NCBI RefSeq assembly: GCF_001044235.1
Contig: NZ_JYNL01000020.1
Span: 62,609-126,608, forward strand
Reading direction: 5' to 3'
DNA: 64,000 bases
Source: Mycolicibacterium chlorophenolicum
GTDB taxonomy: Bacteria; Actinomycetota; Actinomycetes; Mycobacteriales; Mycobacteriaceae
The position numbers were made by a program, and so were the translations under genes. Numbering within the stretch: the stretch's first letter is position 1; each line of letters opens with the position of its first letter. This document shows positions 32,053 through 41,769 of this stretch, in pieces. The notes beneath the pieces were generated by a model, which did not search any database, was not told the origin of the DNA, and saw only the letters and a list, made by a program, of their open reading frames with translations.

Positions 32053-33081
32053 GTGCCCGTCGGACGAATTTTCCTGCGGCTCGTCGACCTGCTCCCCGAA
32101 CCCAGCCTGCGGGTGCAGCGCATCGTCGCCGCGGCCGTGATCCTGACCCAGGGCGGCATCGCCGTCACCGGGGCCATCGTCCGCGTCACCGCCTCCGGGC
32201 TGGGCTGCCCGACCTGGCCGCAGTGCTTCCCCGGAAGTTTCACGCCGGTGCCGCACGCCGAGGTGCCCGTCATCCACCAGGCCGTCGAGTTCGGCAACCG
32301 GTTGATCACGTTCCTCGTCGTGCTGACCGCGGCCGCCGCCGTGCTCGCGGTCACCCGGGCCCGCCGCCGCCGCGAGGTGCTGATCTACGCGTGGCTGATG
32401 CCGGCGTCGACGGTGCTGCAGGCCGTCATCGGGGGCATCACCGTGCTCACCGGGCTGCTGTGGTGGACCGTGGCCGTGCACCTGCTCGTGTCGATGGCGA
32501 TGGTGTGGCTGGCGGTGCTGCTCTACGTCAAGATCGGGCAACCGGACGACGGGGTACCTGTGCGACGGGCGCCGAAACCGTTGCGCCAGTTGACCGCGCT
32601 GTGCGGCGTCACACTGTCGGCCGTCCTGGTCACCGGAACGATGGTCACCGGCGCGGGCCCGCACGCCGGCGACAAGAGCGTCGAGCGGCCGGTGCCGCGC
32701 CTGCAGGTCGAGATCACCACGCTCGTGCACCTGCACTCGTCGCTGCTGGTGGCGTATCTGGCGCTGCTGATCGGGCTGGCGTTCGGTCTGGTCGCGGCCC
32801 GCACGTCGCGGCCGGTGCTGCGGCGGCTCGGCGTCCTGGTGGCGCTGGTCGTCGCGCAGGGCCTGCTCGGTGCGGTGCAGTTCAACGCCGGGGTGCCCGC
32901 CGTCCTGGTGGCCTTCCACGTCGCGGGGGCGGCGGCCTGTACCGCGGCGACGGCCGCGCTATGGGCGTCGATGCGCGAACGGGCCCAGCCCGAACTCCTC
33001 GAGCGCCGACTCGACACCGAGGGCGAAGAGGCGCTGCTGCCGGGCCCGGGCGGTGCGGTCGAGCTGCCGCCAACCCAGTGA
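32053..33081 (+). CDS. ctaA: Heme A synthase (COX15/CtaA)
   Basis: A 342-residue membrane protein with about eight helices that oxidises haem O to haem A for the aa3-type oxidase. The Cys pair in Gly-Cys-Pro-Thr-Trp-Pro-Gln-Cys after helix 1 is the CtaA extracytoplasmic disulfide motif. His residues occur in Ile-His-Gln-Ala-Val-Glu, Ala-Val-His-Leu, Leu-Val-His-Leu-His and Ala-Phe-His-Val, as for haem-binding. Equivalent to Rv1456c, sometimes mislabelled an antibiotic-transport permease. GTG start with a leaderless -10. The last 123 bases overlap the opposing ATP-grasp gene. Confidence 0.92.
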   Translation: MPVGRIFLRLVDLLPEPSLRVQRIVAAAVILTQGGIAVTGAIVRVTASGLGCPTWPQCFPGSFTPVPHAEVPVIHQAVEFGNRLITFLVVLTAAAAVLAVTRARRRREVLIYAWLMPASTVLQAVIGGITVLTGLLWWTVAVHLLVSMAMVWLAVLLYVKIGQPDDGVPVRRAPKPLRQLTALCGVTLSAVLVTGTMVTGAGPHAGDKSVERPVPRLQVEITTLVHLHSSLLVAYLALLIGLAFGLVAARTSRPVLRRLGVLVALVVAQGLLGAVQFNAGVPAVLVAFHVAGAAACTAATAALWASMRERAQPELLERRLDTEGEEALLPGPGGAVELPPTQ

Positions 33082-33897
33082 CGGCTCGACCAGTTCGAGC
33101 TCGAGCACGGCCGGGGCCGCGGCGTCGCCGAGCACGTCCACGCGTGCGTACAGCAGATCGCTGACCCGGATGCCCAGATGCCCGGCCGCAGCGGCCAGCG
33201 CCGCGTGCCCGAGGTCCCACAGCTCGAAATCCGGATCGGCGGGTCGGAGCCGTTCCTCGGCGTAGGTGCCCGACTCGTCGAACACCGGCGCCTGCCCCGG
33301 CGCGGGCAGCATCGGCCCCTTGGTGAACGCGTGCGACTGCTCCCCGCGGAGGAACACGAGCGCGGTCTCGCCGTCGGCCACCCGCGGATCGAACGGCTGC
33401 ACCAGCGCGGTCTGACCCTCGCTCTGCAGCGCGGCGGCGTGCGCGCGTGCCGCGTCGGCGTCCCGAAAGCGCAACGCGCCCACCGATCCCGCGCCGACAG
33501 CCGGCTTCACCACCACCTCCCCGTCCGGGATGTGCGCCCGCTCGCCCGGAGCGAAGAACCCGCTCGGCACCGTCGGCACGCCGGCGGCGGCCAGGTCGGC
33601 CAGGTAGTGCTTGTCGGTGTTCCACGCCACGACCGCCGGCGGGTTGAGCAGGTGCGGCACCCGCCGCGTCCAGGCGAGGAACTCCTCGAGCCGCTCGGTG
33701 TAGTCCCACGTCGCCCGCAGGATCACCAGGTCGGCACGCAGCGTCGCGGGGTCGTCCCAGGACAGCCAGCGCGGATGCAGACCTCGTGCGCGCAGCGCCT
33801 CCACCAACCCCGCGTCATCGCCGTCGCCCTCGGGCAGCGCCGGGCAGCCGGCCAGCACGATGCGGGGGTGGAAGACGTCCGGACGCGCGAGCTTCAT
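32959..33897 (-). CDS. ATP-grasp family protein
   Basis: A 312-residue ATP-grasp-fold protein. Visible elements are Leu-Arg-Ala-Thr-Trp-Asp-Tyr at about 78, a Trp-Asn-Thr-Asp-Lys-His-Tyr-Leu motif, the Val-Val-Val-Lys-Pro-Ala-Val-Gly-Ala-Gly-Ser ATP-grasp loop and a Glu-Leu-Glu-Leu-Val-Glu-Pro-Ser metal-binding strand. Family members ligate carboxylates to amines or thiols; one branch is known in cycloserine synthesis. Equivalent to Rv1455 by position. ATG at 33897. Its C-terminal 41 codons overlap the opposite-strand ctaA end, but residues there (Glu-Pro-Ser-Leu-Gly-Trp) still look family-like. Confidence 0.82.
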   Translation of the reverse strand: MKLARPDVFHPRIVLAGCPALPEGDGDDAGLVEALRARGLHPRWLSWDDPATLRADLVILRATWDYTERLEEFLAWTRRVPHLLNPPAVVAWNTDKHYLADLAAAGVPTVPSGFFAPGERAHIPDGEVVVKPAVGAGSVGALRFRDADAARAHAAALQSEGQTALVQPFDPRVADGETALVFLRGEQSHAFTKGPMLPAPGQAPVFDESGTYAEERLRPADPDFELWDLGHAALAAAAGHLGIRVSDLLYARVDVLGDAAAPAVLELELVEPSLGWRQLDRTARARQQRLFALGVESALEEFGLGPFAHRRP

Positions 33898-33937
33898 GGC
33901 CGGACCGATGCTACCGAGGAAGGCATGATGGGTACCT

Positions 33938-34912
33938 ATGTACGCCATCGAAGTCGCCGAGACCGGCGGGCCAGAAGTCCTGTCCTACGTCGAGAAGCCG
34001 CAGCCCGCTCCCGGACCGGGCGAGGTGCTGATCAAGGCCGAGGCGATCGGCGTCAACTTCATCGACACGTACTTCCGCTCGGGCCTGTATCCGCGTGAGC
34101 TGCCGTTCGTCGTCGGCACCGAGGTCTGCGGCACCATCGAGGCGGTCGGCGACGAGGTGGCGGCGCTGAACGTCGGCGACCGCGTCGTCACCGCCCAGGC
34201 CCAGGGGGCCTACGCCGAGTACTGCGTGGCGCCCGCGGATTTCGTCGCCTACGTCCCCGAGGGGGTGGCGCCCGAGGTCGCCGCCTCGGCGCTGCTGAAG
34301 GGGATGACGGCGCACTACCTGATCAAGTCGACGTACCCGATCCAGCAGGGCGACACCGTGCTGGTGCACGCCGGCGCCGGGGGCGTCGGGCTGATCCTGA
34401 CGCAGTGGGCGACCAGCCTGGCGACGTCGGTGATCACGACGGTCTCCACCCCGGACAAGGCCGAATTGTCGCGGCAGGCCGGCGCGGTCGAGGTGCTCGA
34501 CTACCCGGACGATCCGCAGGCCTTCGGCGCCCGCATCCGCGAGCTGACCGACGGCAACGGCGTAGCGGCCGTGTACGACGGTGTCGGCGCGTCGACGTTC
34601 GAGGCGAGTCTGGCCAGCCTCGCGGTGCGCGGCACCCTGGCGTTGTTCGGCGCGGCCAGCGGGCCGGTGCCGCCGTTCGATCCGCAGCGGCTCAACGCCG
34701 CGGGCTCGGTGTTCCTGACCCGGCCGAACCTTGCGCATCACACCCGCACGCCCGACGAATTCTCTTGGCGCGCAGGCGAGTTGTTGACCGCGATCGCCGA
34801 CGGCACGCTGACGGTGACGGTGAGCAACCGGTACGACCTGCGCGACGCCGAGCAGGCGCACCGCGACCTGCAGGGCCGCAAGACGGTCGGTTCGGTGGTG
34901 CTCGTCCCCTAG
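33938..34912 (+). CDS. qor: NADPH:quinone oxidoreductase
   Basis: A 324-residue zinc-free medium-chain dehydrogenase/reductase of the quinone oxidoreductase type. The Rossmann motif is His-Ala-Gly-Ala-Gly-Gly-Val-Gly near residue 148, and the N-terminal GroES-like domain keeps Asn-Phe-Ile-Asp-Thr-Tyr and Gly-Thr-Glu-Val-Cys-Gly. Catalyses NADPH-dependent quinone reduction. GAGGAAGG precedes the ATG. Equivalent to Rv1454c. Stops overlap the DUF1254 gene by 4 bp. Confidence 0.92.
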   Translation: MYAIEVAETGGPEVLSYVEKPQPAPGPGEVLIKAEAIGVNFIDTYFRSGLYPRELPFVVGTEVCGTIEAVGDEVAALNVGDRVVTAQAQGAYAEYCVAPADFVAYVPEGVAPEVAASALLKGMTAHYLIKSTYPIQQGDTVLVHAGAGGVGLILTQWATSLATSVITTVSTPDKAELSRQAGAVEVLDYPDDPQAFGARIRELTDGNGVAAVYDGVGASTFEASLASLAVRGTLALFGAASGPVPPFDPQRLNAAGSVFLTRPNLAHHTRTPDEFSWRAGELLTAIADGTLTVTVSNRYDLRDAEQAHRDLQGRKTVGSVVLVP

Positions 34913-35856
34913 ACCGGTTCGGCTGCCGGGAACGTCCACGTCCCGTCCAACACCTCGGGGCGCGGACGGTACAGGCGCACCAGATAATTCCAGCCGGCAG
35001 TGACGGGCAGACAGTTGGTGGCGACGCCGTCGCAGCCGCCGAACTGCACCGTCACCGTGCCATCGGGGTCTGGGACGGCCGTGATGTTGTTGACCGAGTA
35101 CGCGTTCGCGGGATTCGCGGTGAAGTAGCCCTCGGCGTTGTACACGGTGATCGACCAGAAGCCGTCGACGGGTACATCACCGACCGTCAGCCGGTGCACC
35201 GTCGTCCCGTCGTTGGCCGCCGGGTTCACGGTGAGATACAGCGCGTCGCGTTCGGGGTTGCCGCCCCAGGCCGCCGCCGCGCCGATCAGCCGTCGGACCG
35301 GGTCGACGTCGCCCTCCCGGCCGAACATGCCTTTCGAGTCGGGCAGCGTCGAGAACAGCGTCAGGAGCGCGTCGCGGACCTGCTTCTGGCTGTCGGGATC
35401 CCACTCGGGGACCTCGAAGCGGCCCGGGGCGATCTGGTCGACCGTGAGGGCGTCCTGCAGCGCGTGCACAGCGTCGAGATCTTCGGGGTCACTGGGATCG
35501 ACGAGGATGCGGACGGCGAGCATCACGTAGCGGGTGCCGATCTCCTGCCTGTCGACGGTGTGCCGGCCCGCGGTGTAGACCACCTCGGGGACGTACTGGT
35601 CCTCGGTGATCACCTGCATGGCCATGAACCGGCCACCGGCGTCGGGAAGGGTGACTGTCACCGGCCCGGCGTCGAGGTCGAACACCGCGGCGGAGTACAG
35701 CGTGTCGCGGTTCTGCCGCACCACGAGCTGATCGTCCAGTGGCCCGAAGTCGCGGAAGTGGACGAACTGCCCCAGTCCGGCGGCGCCGACGATGTTGCCG
35801 AAGTAGACGTCGCTCTCCGCACGGATGAAGTTGTCCGGCGAAACGTGGACGGACAC
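34909..35856 (-). CDS. DUF1254/DUF1214 domain protein
   Basis: A 315-residue protein with an N-terminal DUF1254 region (Val-Val-Arg-Gln-Asn-Arg-Asp-Thr-Leu-Tyr-Ser) and a C-terminal DUF1214 region (Gly-Phe-Trp-Ser-Ile-Thr-Val-Tyr-Asn-Ala-Glu-Gly). No signal peptide. Two Cys sit in the last third. Family function is unclear. The GTG start lies 3 bp downstream of ctaB on the same strand, so it is probably co-transcribed with ctaB; why it would be linked to haem O synthesis is unknown. Confidence 0.82.
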   Translation of the reverse strand: MSVHVSPDNFIRAESDVYFGNIVGAAGLGQFVHFRDFGPLDDQLVVRQNRDTLYSAAVFDLDAGPVTVTLPDAGGRFMAMQVITEDQYVPEVVYTAGRHTVDRQEIGTRYVMLAVRILVDPSDPEDLDAVHALQDALTVDQIAPGRFEVPEWDPDSQKQVRDALLTLFSTLPDSKGMFGREGDVDPVRRLIGAAAAWGGNPERDALYLTVNPAANDGTTVHRLTVGDVPVDGFWSITVYNAEGYFTANPANAYSVNNITAVPDPDGTVTVQFGGCDGVATNCLPVTAGWNYLVRLYRPRPEVLDGTWTFPAAEPV

Positions 35857-35859
35857 GGT

Positions 35860-36804
35860 CTAGAGGTGCAGCAGCGTCGGCAGGTTCAGCGCCGAGTCGA
35901 CGGCCAGCGCGCAGAACACGACGGCCAGGTAGTTGTTCGACTGCAGGAACAGTCGCAGCGGCTTGACCGGCTCGCCGCGCCGCACGCCGGCGTACAGCTG
36001 GTGGGCCATCACCAGGAACCAGGTGCCCGCCAGGATCGCCACCGACGCGTACAGCCATCCGGTGGCCAGGGCCAGCGCCAGCGTCGCGATGACGGTCAGC
36101 CAGGTGTAGATCAGGATCTGCTTGGTGACCTGCTGCTCGGTGGCCACCGCAGGCAGCATCGGCACACCGGCCGCCTTGTAGTCCTCCTTGTAGCGCATCG
36201 CCAGCGCCCAGGTGTGCGGCGGAGTCCAGAAGAAGATGATCAGGAACATCACCAGGGCCGGCCACTGGATCGTGCCGGTCACCGCCGACCAGCCGATCAT
36301 CACCGGCATGCAGCCGGCGGCCCCGCCCCACACGACGTTCTGCGAGGTCCGGCGCTTCAGCAGGAGCGTGTACACCAGCACGTAGAACGCGATCGTGGCG
36401 CCGGCCAGGTGCGCCGACAGCATGTTGGTGGTCCACCACAGCCAGAAGAACGATCCGACCGACAGTGCCAGCCCGAACACCAGCGCATGGCTGCGCGGCA
36501 CGGTCGCCCGCGCCAACGCCCGGCCCTCGGTGCGCTTCATCACCTTGTCGATGTCGGCATCAGCGACGCAGTTGAGGGTGTTCGCGCCAGCGGCGGCCAG
36601 CAGGCCGCCGAACATCGTGTTCAGGATCAGCAGCGGATCCACGCTGCCGCGGTGGGCCAGCAGCATCGCGGGAATCGTGGTGACGAGCAGCAGCTCGATC
36701 ACGCGCGGCTTGGTCAGCCCCAGGTAGCCCAGCAGCGTGGTGCGGAGGCCGTGAGCCTTCGCGTCGGCCGAATCCCCGACGAGGTGGCCTTCGCGGATCC
36801 TCAC
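35860..36804 (-). CDS. ctaB: Protoheme IX farnesyltransferase
   Basis: A 314-residue UbiA-family membrane prenyltransferase with about nine helices. It converts haem B to haem O, just before CtaA. The first Asp-rich motif is Asn-Cys-Val-Ala-Asp-Ala-Asp-Ile-Asp and the second lies in Asp-Tyr-Lys-Ala-Ala-Gly-Val-Pro-Met. The GTG at 36804 has AAGGAG 8 nt upstream and leaves a leader of about 46 nt from the predicted start site. Equivalent to Rv1451. Divergent from tkt. Confidence 0.95.
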   Translation of the reverse strand: MRIREGHLVGDSADAKAHGLRTTLLGYLGLTKPRVIELLLVTTIPAMLLAHRGSVDPLLILNTMFGGLLAAAGANTLNCVADADIDKVMKRTEGRALARATVPRSHALVFGLALSVGSFFWLWWTTNMLSAHLAGATIAFYVLVYTLLLKRRTSQNVVWGGAAGCMPVMIGWSAVTGTIQWPALVMFLIIFFWTPPHTWALAMRYKEDYKAAGVPMLPAVATEQQVTKQILIYTWLTVIATLALALATGWLYASVAILAGTWFLVMAHQLYAGVRRGEPVKPLRLFLQSNNYLAVVFCALAVDSALNLPTLLHL

Positions 36805-36857
36805 GCAACCAACTCCTTCTCGCCGGAGCCCGTCCAGCACGGCATCTACTACAGGCG

Positions 36858-36863
36858 ATGGTA
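36858..36863 (-). promoter_or_regulatory. -10 element (TACCAT) of the ctaB promoter
   Basis: TACCAT on the minus strand fits TAnnnT, with TTCGGT 17 nt upstream as a weak -35. It sits in the 10-mer TCTACCATCG that is also present at the ctaA promoter. The following bases form a CTAC...GTAG imperfect palindrome. Confidence 0.45.
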
Positions 36864-36932
36864 GACCGCCGGTGTCCGTCACCGAAATCGCAGGGTCGAA
36901 TCCGCTGCCGGTGGGATGACCCCTGCGTCCCC

Positions 36933-36947
36933 AGTGCGTTGCGCACT
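36933..36947. promoter_or_regulatory. Perfect palindrome in the tkt promoter
   Basis: AGTGCG-TTG-CGCACT is a perfect 15-bp inverted repeat that lies between the predicted -35 and -10 of tkt (-10 TAGGGT at 36947-36952), where a bound repressor would block RNA polymerase. The regulator is not identified. Confidence 0.5.
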
Positions 36948-36952
36948 AGGGT
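36947..36952 (+). promoter_or_regulatory. -10 element (TAGGGT) of the tkt promoter
   Basis: TAGGGT fits TAnnnT and would start transcription near 36959, giving about 40 nt of leader with AAGGAG (36985-36990) before the GTG. Its first base is the last base of the palindrome. Confidence 0.45.
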
Positions 36953-36998
36953 GGTTCCTGCGGACCGACACGCCCCACCAAGTCAAGGAGTGCGCCTC

Positions 36999-39092
36999 GT
37001 GACCACGCTCGAAGAGATCTCTTCGCTGACCCGACCCAACCATCCCGACGACTGGACCGACCTCGATTCGCGGGCGGTGGACACCGTCCGCGTGCTCGCC
37101 GCCGACGCCGTCCAGAAGGTCGGCAACGGGCATCCGGGGACGGCGATGAGCCTGGCGCCCCTGGCGTACACGCTGTTCCAGCGCCAGATGCGCCACGACC
37201 CCAGCGACGTGCACTGGCTCGGCCGCGACCGGTTCGTGCTGTCCTGCGGGCATTCCAGCCTCACGCTGTACATCCAGCTCTATCTCGGCGGGTTCGGGCT
37301 CGAACTGTCCGACATCGAGTCGCTGCGGACCTACAAGTCCAAGACCCCCGGTCACCCCGAGTTCCGCCACACCAAGGGTGTGGAGATCACGACGGGCCCG
37401 CTCGGTCAGGGGCTGGCGTCGGCGGTGGGGATGGCGATGGCGTCGCGCTACGAACGCGGCCTGTTCGACCCGGACGCACCGGCCGGTGAGAGCCCGTTCG
37501 ACCACTTCATCTACGTCATCGCCTCCGACGGCGACATCGAGGAGGGCGTCACCAGCGAGGCATCCTCGCTGGCGGGCACGCAGCAGCTCGGCAATCTGAT
37601 CGTGTTCTACGACAAGAACCAGATCTCCATCGAGCACGACACCAACATCGCGCTGAGCGAGGACGTCGTCGCGCGGTACCGGGCCTACGGCTGGCACGTG
37701 CAGGAGGTCGAGGGCGGCGAGAACGTCGTCGGTATTGAGCAGGCCATCGCCGAAGCCAAGAAGGTGACCGACAAGCCGTCGTTCATCGCCGTGCGCACGA
37801 TCATCGGCTACCCGGCCCCCAACAAGATGAACACCGGCGGCGTGCACGGCTCGGCGCTGGGCGATGACGAGGTCGCCGCGACCAAGAAGATCCTCGGCTT
37901 CGACCCGGACAAGACCTTCGAGGTCAGCGAGGACGTCATCACCCACACCCGCGGCCTGGTCGGGCGCGGCAAGGAGGCCCACGACGCCTGGCAGCAGGAC
38001 TTCGACGCCTGGGCGAAGCGCGAGCCCGAGCGCAAGAAGCTGCTCGACCGGCTCACCGCCGAGGAGCTGCCGGAGGGCTGGGACGCCGACATCACGCACT
38101 GGGAGCCCGGTTCCAAGGCCGTCGCCACCCGCGCCGCGTTCGGTCAGGTGCTCAACGACGTCGCCCCCAAGCTTCCGGAGCTGTGGGGCGGCTCGGCCGA
38201 CCTGGCGGGCAGCAACAACACCACGATCAAGGGCGTGAAGTCGTTCGGCCCGCCGTCGATCTCGACATCGGACTTCGAGGCCGACTGGTACGGCCGGGTG
38301 CTGCACTTCGGTATCCGCGAGCACGCGATGGGCGCGATCCTGTCGGGCATCGTGCTGCACGGCCCCACCCGCGCGTTCGGCGGCACCTTCCTGCAGTTCT
38401 CGGACTACATGCGTCCGTCGGTGCGACTGGCCTCGCTGATGGACATCGACACCATCTACATCTGGACGCACGATTCGATCGGCCTCGGCGAGGACGGCCC
38501 CACCCACCAGCCGATCGAACATCTCGCGGCGTTGCGCGCCATCCCGAACCTGTCGGTGGTGCGCCCGGGCGACCCGAACGAGACCGCCTACGCGTGGCGC
38601 AGCATCGTGGCCCGCGGCAACGGCAGCGGCCCGGTCGGTTTCATCCTGACCCGTCAGGGCATCCCGGTGCTGGAGGGCACCAGCGCCGAAGGTGTCGAGA
38701 AGGGCGGTTACGTGCTCGGCGGCGGCTCCCCCGCCGACGATGCCGACGTCATCCTGATCGCGACGGGCTCCGAACTGCAGATCGCGGTCGAGGCGCAGAA
38801 GATGTTGCGCGAGAAGGACATCTCGGCCTACGTCGTGTCGATGCCGTGCCTCGAGTGGTTCGAGTCGCAGCCCAAGGAGTACCGCGACAGCGTGCTGCCA
38901 CCGCGGGTGTCGGCACGCGTGGCCATCGAGGCGGCGGTCGCGCAGAGCTGGTACAAGATCGTCGGCGACACCGGCGAGATCATCTCCATCGAGCACTACG
39001 GCGAGTCGGCCGACGACAAGACCCTGTTCCGCGAATTCGGGTTCACTCCAGAAGCAGTGGTGGCCGCAGCGGAACGCAGCATTGCGAACTAG
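36999..39092 (+). CDS. tkt: Transketolase
   Basis: A 697-residue thiamine-diphosphate transketolase of the non-oxidative pentose phosphate pathway. Seen: Gly-His-Pro-Gly-Thr-Ala near the N-terminus, Gly-Asp-Gly-Asp-Ile-Glu-Glu-Gly with the TPP/Mg motif, the catalytic Glu region in Phe-Gly-Ile-Arg-Glu-His-Ala-Met, and [14 protein letters not shown]. GTG start at 36999 with AAGGAG 8 nt upstream. First gene of tkt-tal-zwf-opcA-pgl (Rv1449c-Rv1445c in M. tuberculosis). Confidence 0.97.
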   Translation: MTTLEEISSLTRPNHPDDWTDLDSRAVDTVRVLAADAVQKVGNGHPGTAMSLAPLAYTLFQRQMRHDPSDVHWLGRDRFVLSCGHSSLTLYIQLYLGGFGLELSDIESLRTYKSKTPGHPEFRHTKGVEITTGPLGQGLASAVGMAMASRYERGLFDPDAPAGESPFDHFIYVIASDGDIEEGVTSEASSLAGTQQLGNLIVFYDKNQISIEHDTNIALSEDVVARYRAYGWHVQEVEGGENVVGIEQAIAEAKKVTDKPSFIAVRTIIGYPAPNKMNTGGVHGSALGDDEVAATKKILGFDPDKTFEVSEDVITHTRGLVGRGKEAHDAWQQDFDAWAKREPERKKLLDRLTAEELPEGWDADITHWEPGSKAVATRAAFGQVLNDVAPKLPELWGGSADLAGSNNTTIKGVKSFGPPSISTSDFEADWYGRVLHFGIREHAMGAILSGIVLHGPTRAFGGTFLQFSDYMRPSVRLASLMDIDTIYIWTHDSIGLGEDGPTHQPIEHLAALRAIPNLSVVRPGDPNETAYAWRSIVARGNGSGPVGFILTRQGIPVLEGTSAEGVEKGGYVLGGGSPADDADVILIATGSELQIAVEAQKMLREKDISAYVVSMPCLEWFESQPKEYRDSVLPPRVSARVAIEAAVAQSWYKIVGDTGEIISIEHYGESADDKTLFREFGFTPEAVVAAAERSIAN

Positions 39093-39113
39093 CCAGCGAT
39101 AAGAGGAATTGAC

Positions 39114-40229
39114 ATGACCCAGAACCAGAACTTGGCGACGCTGTCCGCCGCAGGCGTCTCGGTGTGGCTCGACGACCTGTCCCGGGAGCGGCTGCAGACC
39201 GGCAACCTGCAGGAGCTGATCGACACGAAGTCCGTGGTCGGCGTGACCACGAACCCGTCGATCTTCCAGGCGGCACTGTCCAAGGGCGACGCCTACGACA
39301 GCCAGATCAAAGGGCTCGCCGAGCGGGGCGCCGACGTCGACGCCACCATCCGCACGGTCACCACCGACGACGTCCGCAACGCATGTGACGTCTTCGCCAA
39401 GGTCTACGAGCAGTCCGGCGGAGTCGACGGCCGGGTGTCCATCGAGGTGGACCCGCGGCTGGCGCACGACACCGACAAGACGATCCTGCAGGCGATCGAG
39501 CTGTGGAAGATCGTCGACCGGCCCAACCTGCTGATCAAGATCCCCGCCACCGAAGCCGGCCTGCCGGCGATCACTGCGGTGATCGCCGAGGGCATCTCGG
39601 TCAACGTGACGCTGATCTTCTCGGTGGAGCGCCACCGCGCGGTGATGGACGCCTACCTGGCGGGCCTGGAGAAGGCCAAGGAGGCCGGCCACGACCTGTC
39701 CCGGATCCATTCCGTCGCATCGTTTTTCGTGTCTCGCGTGGACACCGAGATCGACAAGCGGCTCGAGGACATCGGCACCGACGAGGCGCTCGCGCTGCGC
39801 GGCAAGGCCGGAGTGGCCAACGCCCGGCTGGCCTACGCCGCCTACGAGGAGGTCTTCCTCGGTGGTGACCGGTTCTCGGCGCTGAGCTCTTCCGGTGCGC
39901 GCGTGCAGCGGCCGCTGTGGGCGTCGACCGGCGTGAAGAACCCCGACTACTCCGACACGCTGTACGTCACCGAGCTGGTCGCCCCGAACACGGTGAACAC
40001 CATGCCGGAGAAGACGATCGTTGCGGTGGCCGACCACGGCGTGGTCACCGGGGACACCGTCACCGGCCGGGGCGCCGAATCCCAGGAGGTCTTCGACTCG
40101 CTCTCGGCGGTCGGCATCGACCTGACCGACGTGTTCCTGGTCCTCGAGAACGAGGGTGTGGAGAAGTTCGAGAAGTCGTGGCACGAGCTGCTCGAAGCCA
40201 CCCAGGGCCAGCTCGACGACAAGAAGTGA
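39114..40229 (+). CDS. tal: Transaldolase
   Basis: A 371-residue transaldolase transferring dihydroxyacetone between sugar phosphates. TIM-barrel motifs: Gly-Val-Thr-Thr-Asn-Pro-Ser-Ile-Phe at about residue 42, and the Schiff-base Lys in Leu-Leu-Ile-Lys-Ile-Pro-Ala-Thr. GAGGAA ribosome site before the ATG. 21 bp after tkt, 10 bp before zwf. Equivalent to Rv1448c. Confidence 0.97.
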   Translation: MTQNQNLATLSAAGVSVWLDDLSRERLQTGNLQELIDTKSVVGVTTNPSIFQAALSKGDAYDSQIKGLAERGADVDATIRTVTTDDVRNACDVFAKVYEQSGGVDGRVSIEVDPRLAHDTDKTILQAIELWKIVDRPNLLIKIPATEAGLPAITAVIAEGISVNVTLIFSVERHRAVMDAYLAGLEKAKEAGHDLSRIHSVASFFVSRVDTEIDKRLEDIGTDEALALRGKAGVANARLAYAAYEEVFLGGDRFSALSSSGARVQRPLWASTGVKNPDYSDTLYVTELVAPNTVNTMPEKTIVAVADHGVVTGDTVTGRGAESQEVFDSLSAVGIDLTDVFLVLENEGVEKFEKSWHELLEATQGQLDDKK

Positions 40230-40239
40230 CCTCATACCG

Positions 40240-41769
40240 ATGAGCGAAGCTTGGCAGAACCCGTTGCGGGACAAGCGCGACAAGCGCATGCCCCGCATCG
40301 CGGGCCCGTGCAGCGTGGTGATCTTCGGCGTCACCGGTGACCTCGCCCGCAAGAAGCTGATGCCGGCGATCTACGACCTGGCCAACCGCGGGCTGCTGCC
40401 GCCGTCGTTCGCTCTGGTGGGGTTCGCCCGAAGGGACTGGGCCGACCAGGATTTCAGTCAGGTCGTCCTCGATGCGGTCAAGCAACACGCCCGCACCCCG
40501 TTCCGCCAGGAGGTCTGGGACCGGTTGGCCGAGGGGATCCGCTTCGTCCAGGGCACCTTCGACGACGCGAAGGCGTTCGAGGATCTGGCGGAGACGCTCG
40601 CCAAGCTCGACGCCGAACGCGGGACCGGTGGTAATCACGCGTTCTACCTGTCGATTCCGCCCAAGGCGTTCCCGCAGGTGCTCGAACAGCTGTCGAGGAC
40701 GGGTCTGGCGAAGAAGTCCGAGGGCGGCTGGAGCCGCGTGGTCATCGAGAAGCCGTTCGGTCACGATCTCGAGAGCGCCGAGGAACTCAACGCGATCGTG
40801 AACAACGTCTTCCCGGAATCGTCGGTGTTCCGCATCGACCATTACCTGGGCAAGGAGACCGTCCAGAACATCCTGGCGCTGCGTTTTGCCAACGAGCTCT
40901 TCGAGCCGGTGTGGAACGCGCACTACGTGGACAGCGTGCAGATCACCATGGCCGAGGACATCGGGCTGGGCGGCCGTGGCGGGTACTACGACGGGGTCGG
41001 CGCCGCGCGTGACGTGATCCAGAACCACCTGCTGCAATTGTTGGCGCTCACCGCCATGGAGGAGCCGGTCAGCTTCTCCCCCGACGAACTGCAGGCCGAG
41101 AAGATCAAGGTGCTCTCGGCGAGCAGGCTCGCTGAGCCACTGGACGAAACCACCTCGCGCGGCCAGTACACCGCGGGCTGGCAGGGCGGCGAGCGGGTGG
41201 TCGGGCTGCTGGAGGAGGAGGGATTCTCCAAGGACTCGACCACCGAGACCTTCGCGGCGATCACCGTGGACGTCGACACCCGGCGCTGGGCGGGCGTTCC
41301 GTTCTACCTGCGCACCGGAAAACGGCTGGGCCGCAGGGTCACCGAGATCGCGCTCATCTTCAAGCGAGCGCCGCACCTGCCCTTCGACGCCACCATGACC
41401 GAGGAGCTCGGACAGAACGCCCTGGTGATCCGGGTCCAGCCGGACGAGGGCATCACGCTGCGCTTCGGGTCCAAGGTTCCCGGCAACCTGATGGAAGTCC
41501 GCGATGTCAGCATGGACTTCTCGTACGGCTCGGCGTTCGCCGAAGAGTCACCCGAGGCCTACGAACGGTTGATCCTCGACGTGCTGCTCGGTGAGCCATC
41601 GCTGTTCCCGGTCAATCAGGAGGTCGAATTGGCTTGGCGCATCCTGGATCCCGCCTTGGAGTACTGGGCATCGCATGGAAAACCCGACCCGTACGAAGCG
41701 GGCGGCTGGGGGCCTGACTCGGCGTTCGAGATGTTGCGTCGCTCCGGTCGCGAATGGAGGCGGCCATGA
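40240..41769 (+). CDS. zwf: Glucose-6-phosphate 1-dehydrogenase
   Basis: A 509-residue enzyme for the first oxidative step of the pentose phosphate pathway. NADP-binding Gly-Val-Thr-Gly-Asp-Leu-Ala-Arg-Lys-Lys near residue 28; the substrate and catalytic motif Arg-Ile-Asp-His-Tyr-Leu-Gly-Lys-Glu; and Glu-Lys-Pro-Phe-Gly. The ATG at 40240 begins Met-Ser-Glu-Ala-Trp; an earlier in-frame start lies inside tal and has no similarity. The stop overlaps opcA (ATGA). Corresponds to zwf2 (Rv1447c). Confidence 0.96.
   Translation: MSEAWQNPLRDKRDKRMPRIAGPCSVVIFGVTGDLARKKLMPAIYDLANRGLLPPSFALVGFARRDWADQDFSQVVLDAVKQHARTPFRQEVWDRLAEGIRFVQGTFDDAKAFEDLAETLAKLDAERGTGGNHAFYLSIPPKAFPQVLEQLSRTGLAKKSEGGWSRVVIEKPFGHDLESAEELNAIVNNVFPESSVFRIDHYLGKETVQNILALRFANELFEPVWNAHYVDSVQITMAEDIGLGGRGGYYDGVGAARDVIQNHLLQLLALTAMEEPVSFSPDELQAEKIKVLSASRLAEPLDETTSRGQYTAGWQGGERVVGLLEEEGFSKDSTTETFAAITVDVDTRRWAGVPFYLRTGKRLGRRVTEIALIFKRAPHLPFDATMTEELGQNALVIRVQPDEGITLRFGSKVPGNLMEVRDVSMDFSYGSAFAEESPEAYERLILDVLLGEPSLFPVNQEVELAWRILDPALEYWASHGKPDPYEAGGWGPDSAFEMLRRSGREWRRP

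Noticed and set aside
36879..40352. 1157-codon open frame antisense to tkt and tal
   Set aside because: Spans two well-recognised enzymes on the other strand and has no domain, signal or start context. Typical third-position GC artefact.
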